DNA from: Blautia sp.
Lineage (GTDB): Bacteria; Bacillota; Clostridia; Lachnospirales; Lachnospiraceae
Assembly: GCA_017515325.1 (NCBI GenBank)
Contig: JAFWGA010000018.1
Coordinates: 1 to 64,000, forward strand
Reading direction: 5' to 3'
DNA: 64,000 bases
Shown: piece by piece, positions 17,095-25,984 of the stretch
Numbering within the stretch: the stretch's first letter is position 1
Layout of the letters: each line of letters starts with the position of its first letter
Position numbers and translations under genes: made by a program
Notes under the pieces: model-generated
The model's input: only the letters and a program-made list of their open reading frames with translations
Told to the model about the DNA's origin: nothing
Database searches by the model: none

Positions 17095-19197
17095 ATGGCA
17101 GATTTGGCATATCGATATATGGACTGGCCGCGCATCGAGGCCATAGTTTACGACGAAGAGGCGGCTCCCCGTGACCTGCTTGCTCCGAGAATCATTTCTG
17201 ATGGAATCCTGGTTCAGGGCTATTTCCCGGGAGCTTCACAGGCTGTGGTGCTCTCCTCCAAGAAGTCTTATCCTATGGAACAGGAGGATGAAGCCGGCTA
17301 TTTCGCAGCAGTGATACCGGGACGTAAAATTCCCCGTTACCGTTATCGGGTGACCTTTGGCCAGGAGGTGAAGGAATTTTATGACGCCTATGCTTTTCCC
17401 GGGGGAATCACGGAGGAAGAAGAACGGGCTTTCATGGCCGGTGTTTTTTATGATGCCTATCGAAAACTGGGTGCTCACCCGGTGACGATGGATGGGGTGA
17501 AGGGCGTGAGCTTTGCCGTATGGGCTCCCAATGCCGTCCGGGTCAGTGTCGTAGGCGGTTTCAACGGCTGGGACGGAAGATTCCTGCCCATGCACCGTAT
17601 GCCTATGTCAGGCATTTTTGAATTGTTTGTGCCAGGTCTGAAGCCCGGAGAAGCCTACTTGTATGAAATCCGGACCAAGCAGGGCAGCATTCTGAAAAAG
17701 GTCGATCCCTATGGGCAGGCAGTTGTGCGGACGAATCAGAAGGAACCGGTATTTTATTCCCTGGTGCCTGAGGAAGACGCTTTTTCCTGGAGCGATGACG
17801 CCTGGATCAGGGGGAGAAAGAAGCTCAAAGACAGGAATTGTCCGATTAGTATCTGTGAGACGTCTTTGTCTGAATGGGAAAATGTGGATGAGCTGCTGGA
17901 TTATGTGAAAACGCAAAGATACAGCCATGTGGAGTTTTTCCCTCTGGTGGAGCCCTTGGATGAGAGGTCGGAGGGCTATGCGGCGGCAGCTTTTTTTGCG
18001 CCGGGGGCAAAGACCAAAGGAACGGTGGCCCTGAAGACTCTCATCGATAAGCTGCATGCCAACGGGATCGGTGTGATTGTGGACTGGACGCCGGCACAGT
18101 TTCCGGCCTTTGACGGTGGACTTCAGCTTTTTGATGGGACGGCTCTGTATGAGCCTTCCGACGAATCTGTGGCGGTACATCCCCGCTGGTGTACCCTTCT
18201 GTACAACTATGACAGTCCTATGGTCAAGGATTTTCTTTTGTCCAACGCCAGATATCTCATAGAAGAATTTCATGTCGACGGCCTCAGGGTTGACGATGTG
18301 GACGCCATGCTCTATCTGGACTATTACCGGCAGGAGGGAAGCTGGAAACCGAATATATATGGGAGCAACGAGAATCTTGCCGCAGTTGAATTCATCAAAC
18401 ATCTGAACTCCATTTTGCACAAGGATTATCCCGGCGTGATGGTGATCGCCCAGGAGGACGGGCTCTGGCCGGAGCTGACAAGCTCTGTGGAGGAGGACCA
18501 TCCAGGGTTTGATTATAAATGGAATACAGGATGGACCAATGACCTTCTGGCATATCTGGGGCAGGATCCTATTCTGAGGAAGAATTTCCATGATCAGCTG
18601 ACGGTCTCTATGCTCTATGCCTACTGCGAGCATTATATCCTGACCTTAGGAAAAAGGGATATTTTCAGTCTGAATGGGATGAAAGAACGCTTTTTCGGGG
18701 ACGAAAAACAAAAAGATGCCCAGGTGAGAGAGGCTCTTGCCTATCAGCTGCTGCATCCGGGGTGTAAGATGACGGCTGCCATGCCGGAGGCTCCCGGTGA
18801 ACTGCGTGAGCTTCTTGCATCACTGAACGAGCTGTACAGGAGCCATCCGGCTTTATATGAGCTTGACTTTGACTACGAAGGCTTTGAATGGATTCAGCTG
18901 ACAAAATATGATGAGAATGTCCTTGCCTTCCTTCGGAAGGCAAAGGAACAGGAGGAAGAGCTTCTGGCAGTATTCAATTTTGCCGCCATTCCTTACGAGG
19001 ACTATCATGTGGGTGTTCCCTTTGCGGGACGGTACAAGGAGATACTGAATACGGATCAGAAAAAGTTTGGAGGAACCGGCTTTGTGAATTCCCGGGTAAA
19101 GACAGCCAAGGCAGAGCCCTGTGACGAGAGGGAGTATTCCATTTCCATTAAGCTGGCGAGTCTGTCGGCGGCCATTTTCAGCTGTACGCCGGAATAG
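17095..19197 (+). CDS. branching-enzyme-like GH13 protein with degenerate active site
   Basis: This 700-residue protein has the architecture of 1,4-alpha-glucan branching enzyme: N-terminal carbohydrate-binding region (FAVWAPNAVRVSVVGGFNGW near 145), GH13 barrel, and a C-terminal beta domain. Aligned to E. coli GlgB by constant spacing, Asp335, Arg403 and nucleophile Asp405 are kept (Asp330, Arg398, Asp400). However, His340 is Gln335, the acid/base Glu458 is Gln453 (in IAQEDG), and His525-Asp526 are Lys520-Arg521 (in LGKRD). It is therefore probably inactive as a branching enzyme and may bind glycogen or act as a regulator; no other glg gene is nearby. The start follows GGGGAGGAGG. Confidence 0.85.
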   Translation: MADLAYRYMDWPRIEAIVYDEEAAPRDLLAPRIISDGILVQGYFPGASQAVVLSSKKSYPMEQEDEAGYFAAVIPGRKIPRYRYRVTFGQEVKEFYDAYAFPGGITEEEERAFMAGVFYDAYRKLGAHPVTMDGVKGVSFAVWAPNAVRVSVVGGFNGWDGRFLPMHRMPMSGIFELFVPGLKPGEAYLYEIRTKQGSILKKVDPYGQAVVRTNQKEPVFYSLVPEEDAFSWSDDAWIRGRKKLKDRNCPISICETSLSEWENVDELLDYVKTQRYSHVEFFPLVEPLDERSEGYAAAAFFAPGAKTKGTVALKTLIDKLHANGIGVIVDWTPAQFPAFDGGLQLFDGTALYEPSDESVAVHPRWCTLLYNYDSPMVKDFLLSNARYLIEEFHVDGLRVDDVDAMLYLDYYRQEGSWKPNIYGSNENLAAVEFIKHLNSILHKDYPGVMVIAQEDGLWPELTSSVEEDHPGFDYKWNTGWTNDLLAYLGQDPILRKNFHDQLTVSMLYAYCEHYILTLGKRDIFSLNGMKERFFGDEKQKDAQVREALAYQLLHPGCKMTAAMPEAPGELRELLASLNELYRSHPALYELDFDYEGFEWIQLTKYDENVLAFLRKAKEQEEELLAVFNFAAIPYEDYHVGVPFAGRYKEILNTDQKKFGGTGFVNSRVKTAKAEPCDEREYSISIKLASLSAAIFSCTPE

Positions 19198-19247
19198 GCC
19201 TATCGTACGATATTTACTCTGGTTGTTTTTCTATTGAAAGGGTATGG

Positions 19248-20087
19248 ATGATGAAAAAACAATTCTTGGTTTTGGTGTTGGCGGGCTGTCTAAGCCTCGG
19301 ATTTGCTTGTGCAGGCCTGGCGGCAGAGGAAACGGGAACGGATTTTGTGGTGGAATTTGCTGACAGGCTTTATCCCTTCCGCAGCTATATCGGGGAAGGG
19401 ATTGAAGGAAGCCAGATTTTTGTAAGAGAATCCACTTCAGACGCATGGATCGGGGATTCCCTTCCGGAAATTGAAGAAGGGGCTTATTATGATATCCGCA
19501 TTGTCGGGACGGGGGGAGAGATCTTCGAATATTTCGGAATTCCTCTTGACACTGTGAAAAAGCTCAGCTTATATGCGGACGGCTCGGGGAATTACGCTAT
19601 CATAGAGGACGATGATGGGTCTCATCGTATGCCTGCAGTAGAGGGATATTCCGAAGAAGTAAAGATGTCTGCCAATGATACCATCAATATCCGCAGTGGC
19701 CCCGGCACAGACTATGATAAGCTGGGCATGCTTTCCGGAAACAGGGAAGTGTCGATATACGGAGAAGCAACCGGAGAAGACGGCCAGCCCTGGTATATGA
19801 TCCGGACAGGAAAACGGTATGGCTTTGTGTCCGGAAAATATATGGTGCCGGTGGAAACGGATGAAGAAGCCGGGAATACCGAGGAGACGGAAAAGGCTGA
19901 CAGCCCTGACCAGCCCGGGGAGACTGCTGCAGCTTTGCCGGGGCAGGATGAGACACAGACAGCAGAGCCGGAGAACAGCCTGGTTAAAGAGGAGAAGGTG
20001 GAGAGTGCAACCCGACCGGGCACGGGATATATTTTCCGTGAATATTCTGACGGAACGGTTAAGGCGGAGGCTTTCGGGGAAGAATGA
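19248..20087 (+). CDS. secreted protein with bacterial SH3 domain
   Basis: This 279-residue protein has an N-terminal signal peptide (MMKKQFLVLVLAGCLSLG, likely cut near residue 25 after LAA). The SH3b domain spans about residues 140-205 with INIRSGPGTDYDKLGML and RYGFVSGKYM. After it comes an acidic Pro/Glu/Thr-rich tail of about 75 residues. SH3b domains usually bind peptidoglycan peptides. The initiating Met may be 19248 or 19251. It overlaps the next gene by four bases, so it is part of a three-gene unit with a membrane protein and an Hsp70-like protein. Confidence 0.82.
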   Translation: MMKKQFLVLVLAGCLSLGFACAGLAAEETGTDFVVEFADRLYPFRSYIGEGIEGSQIFVRESTSDAWIGDSLPEIEEGAYYDIRIVGTGGEIFEYFGIPLDTVKKLSLYADGSGNYAIIEDDDGSHRMPAVEGYSEEVKMSANDTINIRSGPGTDYDKLGMLSGNREVSIYGEATGEDGQPWYMIRTGKRYGFVSGKYMVPVETDEEAGNTEETEKADSPDQPGETAAALPGQDETQTAEPENSLVKEEKVESATRPGTGYIFREYSDGTVKAEAFGEE

Positions 20088-20953
20088 ATACAAAAAATCT
20101 GCTGGAAGAGGACAAGGAGAAACTGCTTGCAAAGCTGACAGCCTCTGACAGCCCACATGCTTGCGTAAAGGTGTTGGAGGATGAACTGAACCGTATCCTC
20201 TTCAGTGCCAGTACAAAAGAACAGAAGGAAAATGAAGCGCGAGAACTCAGGCTTGCCATGGAGACAGCCAAGGCGGCCCTCCCTTTGATTGACAGTACGG
20301 GGAAGGTAGAGGTCTATGAGAGGGCGGAAGAGGAAGCGGCTGCAGGGGAAAAAGAGAAAATGCGTTCCCGTGGCCTTCTGGGAGGGGGATGTGTCCTGTC
20401 TCTTATCTCCCTTCTTCTTGCTGCAGCAGGAGGCCGTGGTCTGCTGCTGATTCCTGCTTTTCTCTGCGCGGCAGGAGGCCTGATTTTTGTATCCATGGCT
20501 GTCAGAAAACCTCAGCTTCTTTCCGCAAAGGCTAAACCGCAAAGACATATAGAGGTAAGCCTGGATCTGGAAAAGCTTTATCATAATCTGTCTATGCTGC
20601 TGGCGGTTATCGATGAGAATCTTGAGGAGAACTGGGTGAAGGACAGTCTTCAGACAGAGATCGCCCTGGAGGACCAGGCAGGCCAGTTTCCTATGGATGA
20701 AGAGGAACTGAAGCTTTTTCCTGCCCTTTTGGAGTGCGCTTATGCACAGAAGGAGGAAACCTATGCCAGGGAGATTATCTCAGAACTGCGGTTTTTCCTT
20801 CACCAGAAAAATGTGGAGATTCTCGATTATTCAGAAGAGAGGAAAAGATTATTTGATATCATGCCGGCGGGAGAAAACCAGACCCTGCGTCCGGCTTTGA
20901 TGACAGGGGATTTGCTGCTTTCCAGAGGGATGGCAACGATAGCTCATTCATAG
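20084..20953 (+). CDS. membrane protein of unknown function in the Hsp70-like operon
   Basis: This 289-residue protein has a charged helical N-terminal region (about 1-90), two adjacent membrane helices (about 100-120 and 122-142, rich in Leu, Ala and Gly), and a C-terminal cytosolic helical region with many Glu and Leu. No known domain is recognised. It is coupled by a four-base overlap to the SH3 protein and lies 91 bp before the Hsp70-like gene. A scaffold linking an extracytoplasmic SH3 protein to a cytosolic chaperone-like ATPase would fit, but this is inference. Confidence 0.7.
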   Translation: MNTKNLLEEDKEKLLAKLTASDSPHACVKVLEDELNRILFSASTKEQKENEARELRLAMETAKAALPLIDSTGKVEVYERAEEEAAAGEKEKMRSRGLLGGGCVLSLISLLLAAAGGRGLLLIPAFLCAAGGLIFVSMAVRKPQLLSAKAKPQRHIEVSLDLEKLYHNLSMLLAVIDENLEENWVKDSLQTEIALEDQAGQFPMDEEELKLFPALLECAYAQKEETYAREIISELRFFLHQKNVEILDYSEERKRLFDIMPAGENQTLRPALMTGDLLLSRGMATIAHS

Positions 20954-21044
20954 AAGAGTAATGTGGTGGTGATTCGACGCGCAAAGTGCAAAGTGGTTAG
21001 CCGTGATTTGCGGTCATGCCCTTACACACAGGGAGGGAGATACC

Positions 21045-22958
21045 GTGGAGAGGTTTTTTGGTTTTGATCTGGGTGATGCGGAGAGCGCAATTTCCGTACT
21101 GCGCAAAGCGGGGGACAAGACACCTCGGGTACTCCAGGTCTGCGGTGTGCGGAGTATGGTGACAGCCTATGCCAGGCTGGTCACGCAGGAGGTGCTGATC
21201 GGTGAAAACGCCTGTTACCACCCTGATGCCGTTGAGCGGAAGCTTCGTTTCAAGAGCCGTTTTCTGACACAGGCACAGAGCGAAAAGGATATTCAGACCT
21301 TTGCCGCCGGAGTGCTTGGCGAGCTGTATGGGGATGGAAATCTCGTTCAGGGCGAGGATTGCGCCTTTTATATCGGCTGCCCGGCCGGATGGGACAAGAC
21401 AGCCAGGGAGAGGTACCGCAGAATTTTTGAGACGGTTGGATACCCGCCGGTGAGGATTCTGTCTGAGTCTCGTGCCGCACTTGTCTCAGCCTGCCAGTCC
21501 AGGCATCTTCAGGTTGGCTATGACATCCTCTCCCATCCGGTATTGGTAGTGGATCTTGGTTCCTCCACGACAGACTTTGCCTACATCATGGGAGGCAAGG
21601 AGGTGGAACTCAGAACAGCGGGAGAGGTGTATCTGGGCGGAGGCCTGATGGATGAGGCTCTTCTGGAAAAAGCGATTGATGCCAGTCCGGACGCTCAGGC
21701 CATTCGCGAGGTTTTTGCCCTGAGTGAGTCCTGGAGAACCTACAGTGAGTTTGCCGCCAGGAGGCTGAAGGAAAGATATTTCTCGGATGAAGCCTACTGG
21801 AAGGATAACGATTGTATCCAGACTCTGCGGATCATGTATGACCGTCCGCTGCGCCTGACCCTTCAGATGAATGCAAAGCTGGCGGAGCAGATTCTTTACG
21901 GCCCGATCAAGGGCCTGGATGGCAAATCCTTCTACCAGGTCTTCATGGACAGCCTGAATGAGATCCGGCAGAATATTGCCGGCAGCCAGCCTGAGCTTCT
22001 GTTCCTGACAGGAGGCGTTTCGAGACTTCCTGTCCTGGCTGACTGGTGCCGGGTGGTTTTTCCTGACGCGGTGATCATTACCGGAACGGAACCGGAATTT
22101 TCGGTATCCCAGGGCCTGGCCTGGTGCGGACGGGTAGATGAGGATATGAAAGAGTTCGCCAGGGAGGTGGAGGCGCTGAGGGATTCCCCCAAGGTGGAGC
22201 AGATTGTAGCAAGCCATATCCAGGAATTATACAAGGCTGCGGTGGACGCATTGACGGATCCCATTATGGAGCATGCTGTGATGCCTGTGATTGACCGATG
22301 GAGAGAAGGAAAACTGGAACGCCTGTCCCAGATCGACAAAGCCCTGGAAGAGGAGATTACAGCCTATCTTCGCACGGAGGAAGCCAGAAAGCTCCTGACA
22401 AAGCCGGTGGCAGCCTGGCTCAAGCCGGTTTGTTACGAACTGGAGGAATATACGGTGCCGATCTGTGTCCGTCATAATGTTCCATACCGGGCCTTGAGTC
22501 TGAATTCCTATCTTTCCATGTCAGAGCTGGATATCCGGGTGGATGCCAAGAATGTCTTTGCCTTTGAGGAGTTTACCTGGATGATCGACACCGTCATCAC
22601 GGTGATTGTAGGACTATTGTGTGGGGGCGGCGGGGTTGCCATCATCGCACAGGGACTTCCGGGAATCATTGCCGGAGCGGTTATTTCGGTTATGGTTCTT
22701 TTTATGGGCAAGGATAAGATGCAGAATTTTCTGCTGGATGTAAATATCCCCCTCCGGCTTCGAAAGCTGGTGCCGCGCAGTGCCTTTGTGTCCCGCCTTG
22801 GCCGGGTGAAGGATGAAGTAAAGCGGAATTTCTATGAAAGCCTGAAGACAGAGAAGAATGAAGCCATTTCGGGAAGGATGGCTGAGGAAATCTCGGCTCA
22901 GATCGATGACTGCCTGATCCGGATGGCTAAGGTAGTGGAAATACCGCTGACGACTTGA
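21045..22958 (+). CDS. Hsp70/actin-fold ATPase-like protein with C-terminal membrane hairpin
   Basis: The start is the GTG at 21045 because GGGAGGGAG lies at 21031-21039; the frame extends upstream to 21003. The 637-residue product begins VERFFGFDLGDAESAI (phosphate-1-like loop). VLVVDLGSSTTDFAYI at about 175 is the phosphate-2 motif, and LFLTGGVSRLPVL at about 322 the adenosine motif, so an Hsp70/MreB-type nucleotide-binding domain is well supported. The C-terminal part is not a DnaK substrate domain: it is helical and carries a strongly hydrophobic pair of segments near residues 515-555. Substrate and role are unknown. Confidence 0.82.
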   Translation: MERFFGFDLGDAESAISVLRKAGDKTPRVLQVCGVRSMVTAYARLVTQEVLIGENACYHPDAVERKLRFKSRFLTQAQSEKDIQTFAAGVLGELYGDGNLVQGEDCAFYIGCPAGWDKTARERYRRIFETVGYPPVRILSESRAALVSACQSRHLQVGYDILSHPVLVVDLGSSTTDFAYIMGGKEVELRTAGEVYLGGGLMDEALLEKAIDASPDAQAIREVFALSESWRTYSEFAARRLKERYFSDEAYWKDNDCIQTLRIMYDRPLRLTLQMNAKLAEQILYGPIKGLDGKSFYQVFMDSLNEIRQNIAGSQPELLFLTGGVSRLPVLADWCRVVFPDAVIITGTEPEFSVSQGLAWCGRVDEDMKEFAREVEALRDSPKVEQIVASHIQELYKAAVDALTDPIMEHAVMPVIDRWREGKLERLSQIDKALEEEITAYLRTEEARKLLTKPVAAWLKPVCYELEEYTVPICVRHNVPYRALSLNSYLSMSELDIRVDAKNVFAFEEFTWMIDTVITVIVGLLCGGGGVAIIAQGLPGIIAGAVISVMVLFMGKDKMQNFLLDVNIPLRLRKLVPRSAFVSRLGRVKDEVKRNFYESLKTEKNEAISGRMAEEISAQIDDCLIRMAKVVEIPLTT

Positions 22959-23015
22959 TGTCGGTCACTGCTGAACGCATATCATTGCCACGAATCTAAG
23001 CGTCTTGCTTTAAGT

Positions 23016-23048
23016 GGGCAGTGCTGTTTTACGGCACTGCCCTTTTTT
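23016..23048 (+). terminator. intrinsic terminator after the Hsp70-like gene
   Basis: GGGCAGTGC (23016-23024) pairs with GCACTGCCC (23034-23042), followed by six T. The surrounding 361-bp gap (22959-23319) otherwise holds only the promoter of the next operon. Confidence 0.88.
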
Positions 23049-23158
23049 CGACCTGTACGGTGGCTGCACACAGGTTGCTTTTTGGGGGGGCAGTGTTTGT
23101 TTCCGTTTTGTATATAGTGGCGAAAAAAAGGGGAATTATCATTTGCTTTGTGTCGAGG

Positions 23159-23187
23159 TTGACAAGTGAGAGGACGGGTGATACAAT
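23159..23187 (+). promoter_or_regulatory. sigma-A promoter of the dehydrogenase/ABC operon
   Basis: TTGACA (23159-23164), a 17-nt spacer and TACAAT (23182-23187). The message would have a leader of about 125 nt before the start at 23320. No clear catabolite-repression site was found. Confidence 0.7.
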
Positions 23188-23319
23188 AATTATACTGAAA
23201 TATTGGCGATTAGCGCTTTTATACAATTGATATATTATGGGAAAAAGACAAAACTTTTGCCTGGTTTCATTCATTGGTTCAAAACTGAATACAGGACAAA
23301 AAAAGGAGGAATGATCAAA

Positions 23320-24408
23320 ATGGCAGCAAGAGGAAGTATTCCAAAGACAATGAAGGCGTTGGTGGCTTACAGCAAAGATGACTACAGGCTGGAGCTTGCC
23401 TATCCGACTCCTGAGTGCGGCCCGGACGACATTATCATTAAGACAGAGGCCTGCGGAATTTGCGCGGGTGACCTGAAATGTAAACACGGTGCTGCCATGT
23501 TTTGGGGGGATGAGGTACAGCCCTCCTGGGTAAAGCCTCCCTTTATTCCCGGACATGAGTTCTACGGGACCATTGTACAGCTGGGCGAGAATGTGGAAGG
23601 CTATGAGCTGGGCGAGAAGATTACCGCAGATCAGATCGTCCCCTGCGGGAAGTGCCGTTTTTGCAAGGACGGACACTATTGGATGTGCCAGCCTCATGAT
23701 ATGTACGGCTTCATGTCCTACACGAACGGCGGCATGGCAGAGTATGTACGGTATGGCAAAACCTCTGTGATTACCAAGGTCCCGAAGGATATGCCTTTGG
23801 AGCAGGCAGCCCTGATCGAGCCGTATGGATGCTCCAAGCATGCCGTAGACAGAGCCGGGATCACAAATGAGGATGTAGTGGTAATCTCAGGCGCAGGTAC
23901 TCTGGGACTCGGTATGATCACCTATGCAAGGATGAAGAATCCCAGGAAGCTGATCGTTCTCGATATGCAGGAGAATCGTCTGGAGCTGGCCAAGAAGTTC
24001 GGCGCGGATCTGGTATTCAATCCTGGCAAGTGCGATATCGACAAGGAGATCAAAGGTCTTACCGATGGCTATGGCTGTGATATCTACATTGAAGCAACGG
24101 GCAATCCGGCCAGTGTCATCCAGGGCCTTACCATTATCCGGAAGCTGGGAACCTTTGTCGAGTTCTCCGTCTTTGGAAAAGAGACAACCGTGGACTGGTC
24201 CATCATCGGCGACCGCAAAGAGCTGAATATTCTGGGTGCTCATCTCAGCCCATACGCTTATCCCTTTGTCATTGAAAACATGCTGAACGGGAACCTGAAA
24301 ACAGAGGGCGTTATCACAACAGTTCTGCCTTTGGATGAGTGGGAGAAGGGGTTTGACCTTGCCACCGGCCGTGAGGGTGATCTGAAGGTCGTATTTAAGT
24401 TTGATTAA
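23320..24408 (+). CDS. zinc-dependent medium-chain alcohol/polyol dehydrogenase
   Basis: The start is 23320 (MAARGSIPKTMKALV) because AAGGAGGA at 23303-23310 is too close to the in-frame ATG at 23311. The 362-residue protein has the catalytic zinc Cys in CGICAGD and GHEFYGTIVQLGE, a structural zinc set in CGKCRFCKDGHYWMC, and a Rossmann fold GAGTLGLGM. The overall look is of sugar-alcohol dehydrogenases (sorbitol, erythritol/threitol type). It leads an operon with a full ABC transporter, which suggests oxidation of the imported compound, probably a polyol. The substrate is inference. Confidence 0.85.
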   Translation: MAARGSIPKTMKALVAYSKDDYRLELAYPTPECGPDDIIIKTEACGICAGDLKCKHGAAMFWGDEVQPSWVKPPFIPGHEFYGTIVQLGENVEGYELGEKITADQIVPCGKCRFCKDGHYWMCQPHDMYGFMSYTNGGMAEYVRYGKTSVITKVPKDMPLEQAALIEPYGCSKHAVDRAGITNEDVVVISGAGTLGLGMITYARMKNPRKLIVLDMQENRLELAKKFGADLVFNPGKCDIDKEIKGLTDGYGCDIYIEATGNPASVIQGLTIIRKLGTFVEFSVFGKETTVDWSIIGDRKELNILGAHLSPYAYPFVIENMLNGNLKTEGVITTVLPLDEWEKGFDLATGREGDLKVVFKFD

Positions 24409-24495
24409 TACTGATACAGAGTGATTTGGCCTGTCATGGCCTTCACACGTGGTTACCCATTGTAGGACGTATACACAAAACAAGGAGGGAAACAA

Positions 24496-25887
24496 ATGAA
24501 AAAAGTTCTGGCACTGACGATGGCGGCAGCTCTGACGGTTGGGGCACTTTTCGGGTCGAACGTTTTCGCAGAGGAGGCATCCGGCGATTTTGACTGGAAA
24601 AAGTTTGACGGAGAAGAAATCACGGTACTGTTCAGCGAACATACCTACTCCAACGCCGTTGAGGAGAAACTGAGTGAATTCACAGAGAAGACAGGTATCA
24701 AGGTTAACTATTCTTCCATGCCGGAGGGCAACTACTTTGAAAAGCTGAATGTTGAGCTGAGCAGCCATTCCGGATCTATCGATGTTTTCATGACAGGTGC
24801 TTATCAGTCATGGGAGTACGCGACAGCAGGCAACCTGGAGCCGTTGGAAAACTTTATCGATTCAGATCTGACCAGCCCCGAGTGGAAGTATGACGATTTT
24901 ATCCCTGCGGTTATCGATGCCCTGAAGTGGGACTGCGTTCCTGGCCATGCGGTAGGCGAAGGCTCTCAGTGGGCTCTTCCCATGGGATGGGAAGTGAATA
25001 TCCTTACCTATAACAAGAGAATCCTTGAGGAAAAAGGCATTGAGCCTCCCAAGACAGCAGAAGACCTGCTTGAAGCAGCTTCGGCTCTGAAGGAATTCGA
25101 CGGCAACGGAACTTATGGTATTGCCGTTCGTGGCCTTCCGGACTGGGGAACCATTCATCCCGCTTACATGTCCCTGTACTCCACATGGGGAGCCAAAGAC
25201 TATGAGATCGAAGACGGCAAGCTGGTAAGTAAAGTAAACTCTCCGGAAGCCGTTGCCATGACCGAGTACTGGGTTGACCTGGTTAAGAATGGCGGAGCTC
25301 CTCAGTGGGCTACCTATGGCTGGGAAATGTGCGGAGCTGACCTTGGCGCCGGAAAAGCAGCTATGATGTGGGATGCAGACAGAGGCGGATATACCCAGAA
25401 TACACCGGGCTCCTCCAATGAAGCCGGAAATATGGCCTTCGGTATGGTTCCCTATCCGGAATCCGCAGGCAAGACAGAAGACGATATGAAATCCAACCTT
25501 TGGGTTTGGTCCATGGCTATGAATGCTGATTCCTCCAAGAAAGAGGCAGCCTGGTACTTCATGCAGTATTTCACCAGCCCTGAGTATATGCTCTGGTCCG
25601 GCGTTGAGAAGGCCTGCACGGATACTCCTCGTACCTCTGTCCTGGAAAGCGAAGAGTACAAAGAGTCTGTTGCGAACGCAGAAGGATACTATGAGGCATT
25701 CTCTAAGGTTTCCGAGACCGCCAGCATCTTCTTTACCGCTCAGCCTTACTTCACCGAGACGACGACCGAATGGGCCAAGACCCTGCAGGAGCTTGTCACG
25801 ACCGACAAGTACGCTTCCGTTCAGGATGCTATGGATGAGCTGAAGGTGACCATGGACGAATTGGTATCTGACCTTGAAGTTGAATAA
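24496..25887 (+). CDS. sugar/polyol ABC transporter substrate-binding protein (operon 1)
   Basis: This 463-residue family-1 extracellular solute-binding protein has a signal peptide (MKKVLALTMAAALTVGALFG, cleavage after VFA). There is no lipobox Cys, unusual for a Gram-positive binding protein; it may be retained by the uncleaved segment or released. The fold markers are EEITVLFSEHTYSNAVEEKL early and LPMGWEVNILTYNK in the middle. AAGGAGGG precedes the start. It sits between the dehydrogenase and two permeases; a hairpin in the downstream gap probably favours its higher expression. Confidence 0.88.
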   Translation: MKKVLALTMAAALTVGALFGSNVFAEEASGDFDWKKFDGEEITVLFSEHTYSNAVEEKLSEFTEKTGIKVNYSSMPEGNYFEKLNVELSSHSGSIDVFMTGAYQSWEYATAGNLEPLENFIDSDLTSPEWKYDDFIPAVIDALKWDCVPGHAVGEGSQWALPMGWEVNILTYNKRILEEKGIEPPKTAEDLLEAASALKEFDGNGTYGIAVRGLPDWGTIHPAYMSLYSTWGAKDYEIEDGKLVSKVNSPEAVAMTEYWVDLVKNGGAPQWATYGWEMCGADLGAGKAAMMWDADRGGYTQNTPGSSNEAGNMAFGMVPYPESAGKTEDDMKSNLWVWSMAMNADSSKKEAAWYFMQYFTSPEYMLWSGVEKACTDTPRTSVLESEEYKESVANAEGYYEAFSKVSETASIFFTAQPYFTETTTEWAKTLQELVTTDKYASVQDAMDELKVTMDELVSDLEVE

Positions 25888-25925
25888 CCGGAAATGATAT
25901 ACAGGAAGAAACACAGATAAATCGG

Positions 25926-25957
25926 GGGGGAGGACTTTTTCTATTGTCCTCCCCCTT
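25926..25957 (+). promoter_or_regulatory. intercistronic hairpin after binding protein 1
   Basis: GGGGGAGGAC (25926-25935) pairs perfectly with GTCCTCCCCC (25946-25955). Only two T follow, so it is more likely an mRNA-stabilising or partially terminating hairpin than a full stop. This is a usual arrangement when a binding protein must exceed its permeases. Confidence 0.7.
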
Positions 25958-25984
25958 GTCTGAAATAACGTATGAGGTATTAAG

